DNA of 64,000 nucleotides from Gemella morbillorum (GTDB lineage Bacteria; Bacillota; Bacilli; Staphylococcales; Gemellaceae): NCBI RefSeq assembly GCF_900476045.1, contig NZ_LS483440.1, positions 682,001 to 746,000 of the forward strand, read 5' to 3'. Shown piece by piece: positions 63,913 to 64,000 of this stretch (position 1 is its first letter; each line of letters starts with the position of its first letter). The notes under the pieces were generated by a model. It saw only the letters and a program-made list of their open reading frames with translations, ran no database searches and was not told where the DNA came from. The position numbers and the translations under genes were made by a program.

Positions 63913-64000
63913 AAAATTCACTCCTTTCAAATAATTGAGGTGTTTTAAAATATATTTCTATATAATTATATAATAGAAGTACAAATAGTAAAAGTGCTTT

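Overview
The window looks like chromosome of a very AT-rich, non-sporulating low-GC Gram-positive coccus. The gene set (rny, dnaG-sigA, sepF-yggT-ylmH, rimM-trmD, acpS-alr, oatA, an 1,384-residue type II Cas9) and strong Shine-Dalgarno sites fit Bacilli. Gemella is my best guess; this is inference, not proof. Most of the window is housekeeping DNA in short operons closed by clear rho-independent hairpins.

Layout. 1-1.1 kb: reverse-strand pair resembling arsenosugar-cluster genes (AhpD-like peroxidase, cut by the window edge, and a TIGR04283-type glycosyltransferase). 1.2-3.1 kb: GntR/YtrA regulator with an ABC ATPase of unusual active site and a membrane partner. 3.2-4.4 kb: rplK-rplA behind an L1-type leader. 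4.7-8.5 kb: rny, a formate/nitrite-family channel, ilvE with a CodY-like box. 8.9-12.5 kb: tmk-holB-trmN-like-yazA-rsmI and a small membrane protein. 12.5-15.4 kb: trkA-trkH. 15.6-18.5 kb: dnaG-sigA. 18.7-20.5 kb: accessory-looking patch (orphan S24 repressor, TM2 pseudogene, rhodanese). 20.6-25.4 kb: rRNA/tRNA methylase, corA, DUF1146, AI-2E exporter, sepF-yggT-ylmH. 25.5-31.5 kb: phnD, six tRNA genes, thioredoxin-like gene, phnC, fused phnE, rimM, trmD. 31.5-41.4 kb: rpsA, der, yugP, NADP alcohol dehydrogenase, CobW GTPase, acpS, alr, tex. 41.4-50.9 kb: oatA, gltX, rplM-rpsI, rpsD, ald, amino-acid permease, nuclease. 51.3-57.5 kb: aldehyde dehydrogenase, cas9 and its RNA locus. 57.5-64 kb: ddl-murF, HrtBA-like exporter, uvrB.

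The most interesting locus is 52.8-57.5 kb. An intact cas9 frame lacks cas1, cas2, csn2 and any spacer array. Two of the four RuvC catalytic positions are substituted (Asp to Glu in RuvC-I, His to Arg in RuvC-III), while the HNH triad is intact. Immediately downstream lie a well-formed tracrRNA gene with its own promoter and one isolated CRISPR-repeat-like unit. Repeat and anti-repeat pair with the canonical six-base-pair lower stem, GA/AAGU bulge and upper stem. This suggests a naturally RuvC-altered Cas9-RNA module that either survives an array collapse or has been re-used, for example for regulation or nicking. Expression data and comparison with relatives would decide.

Other points: a CodY-like box before ilvE, a CcpA cre-like site before aldehyde dehydrogenase, L1, L13 and S4 autoregulatory-type leaders, a TM2 pseudogene with two in-frame stops, and a small membrane protein resembling an isolated histidine-kinase dimerisation helix.
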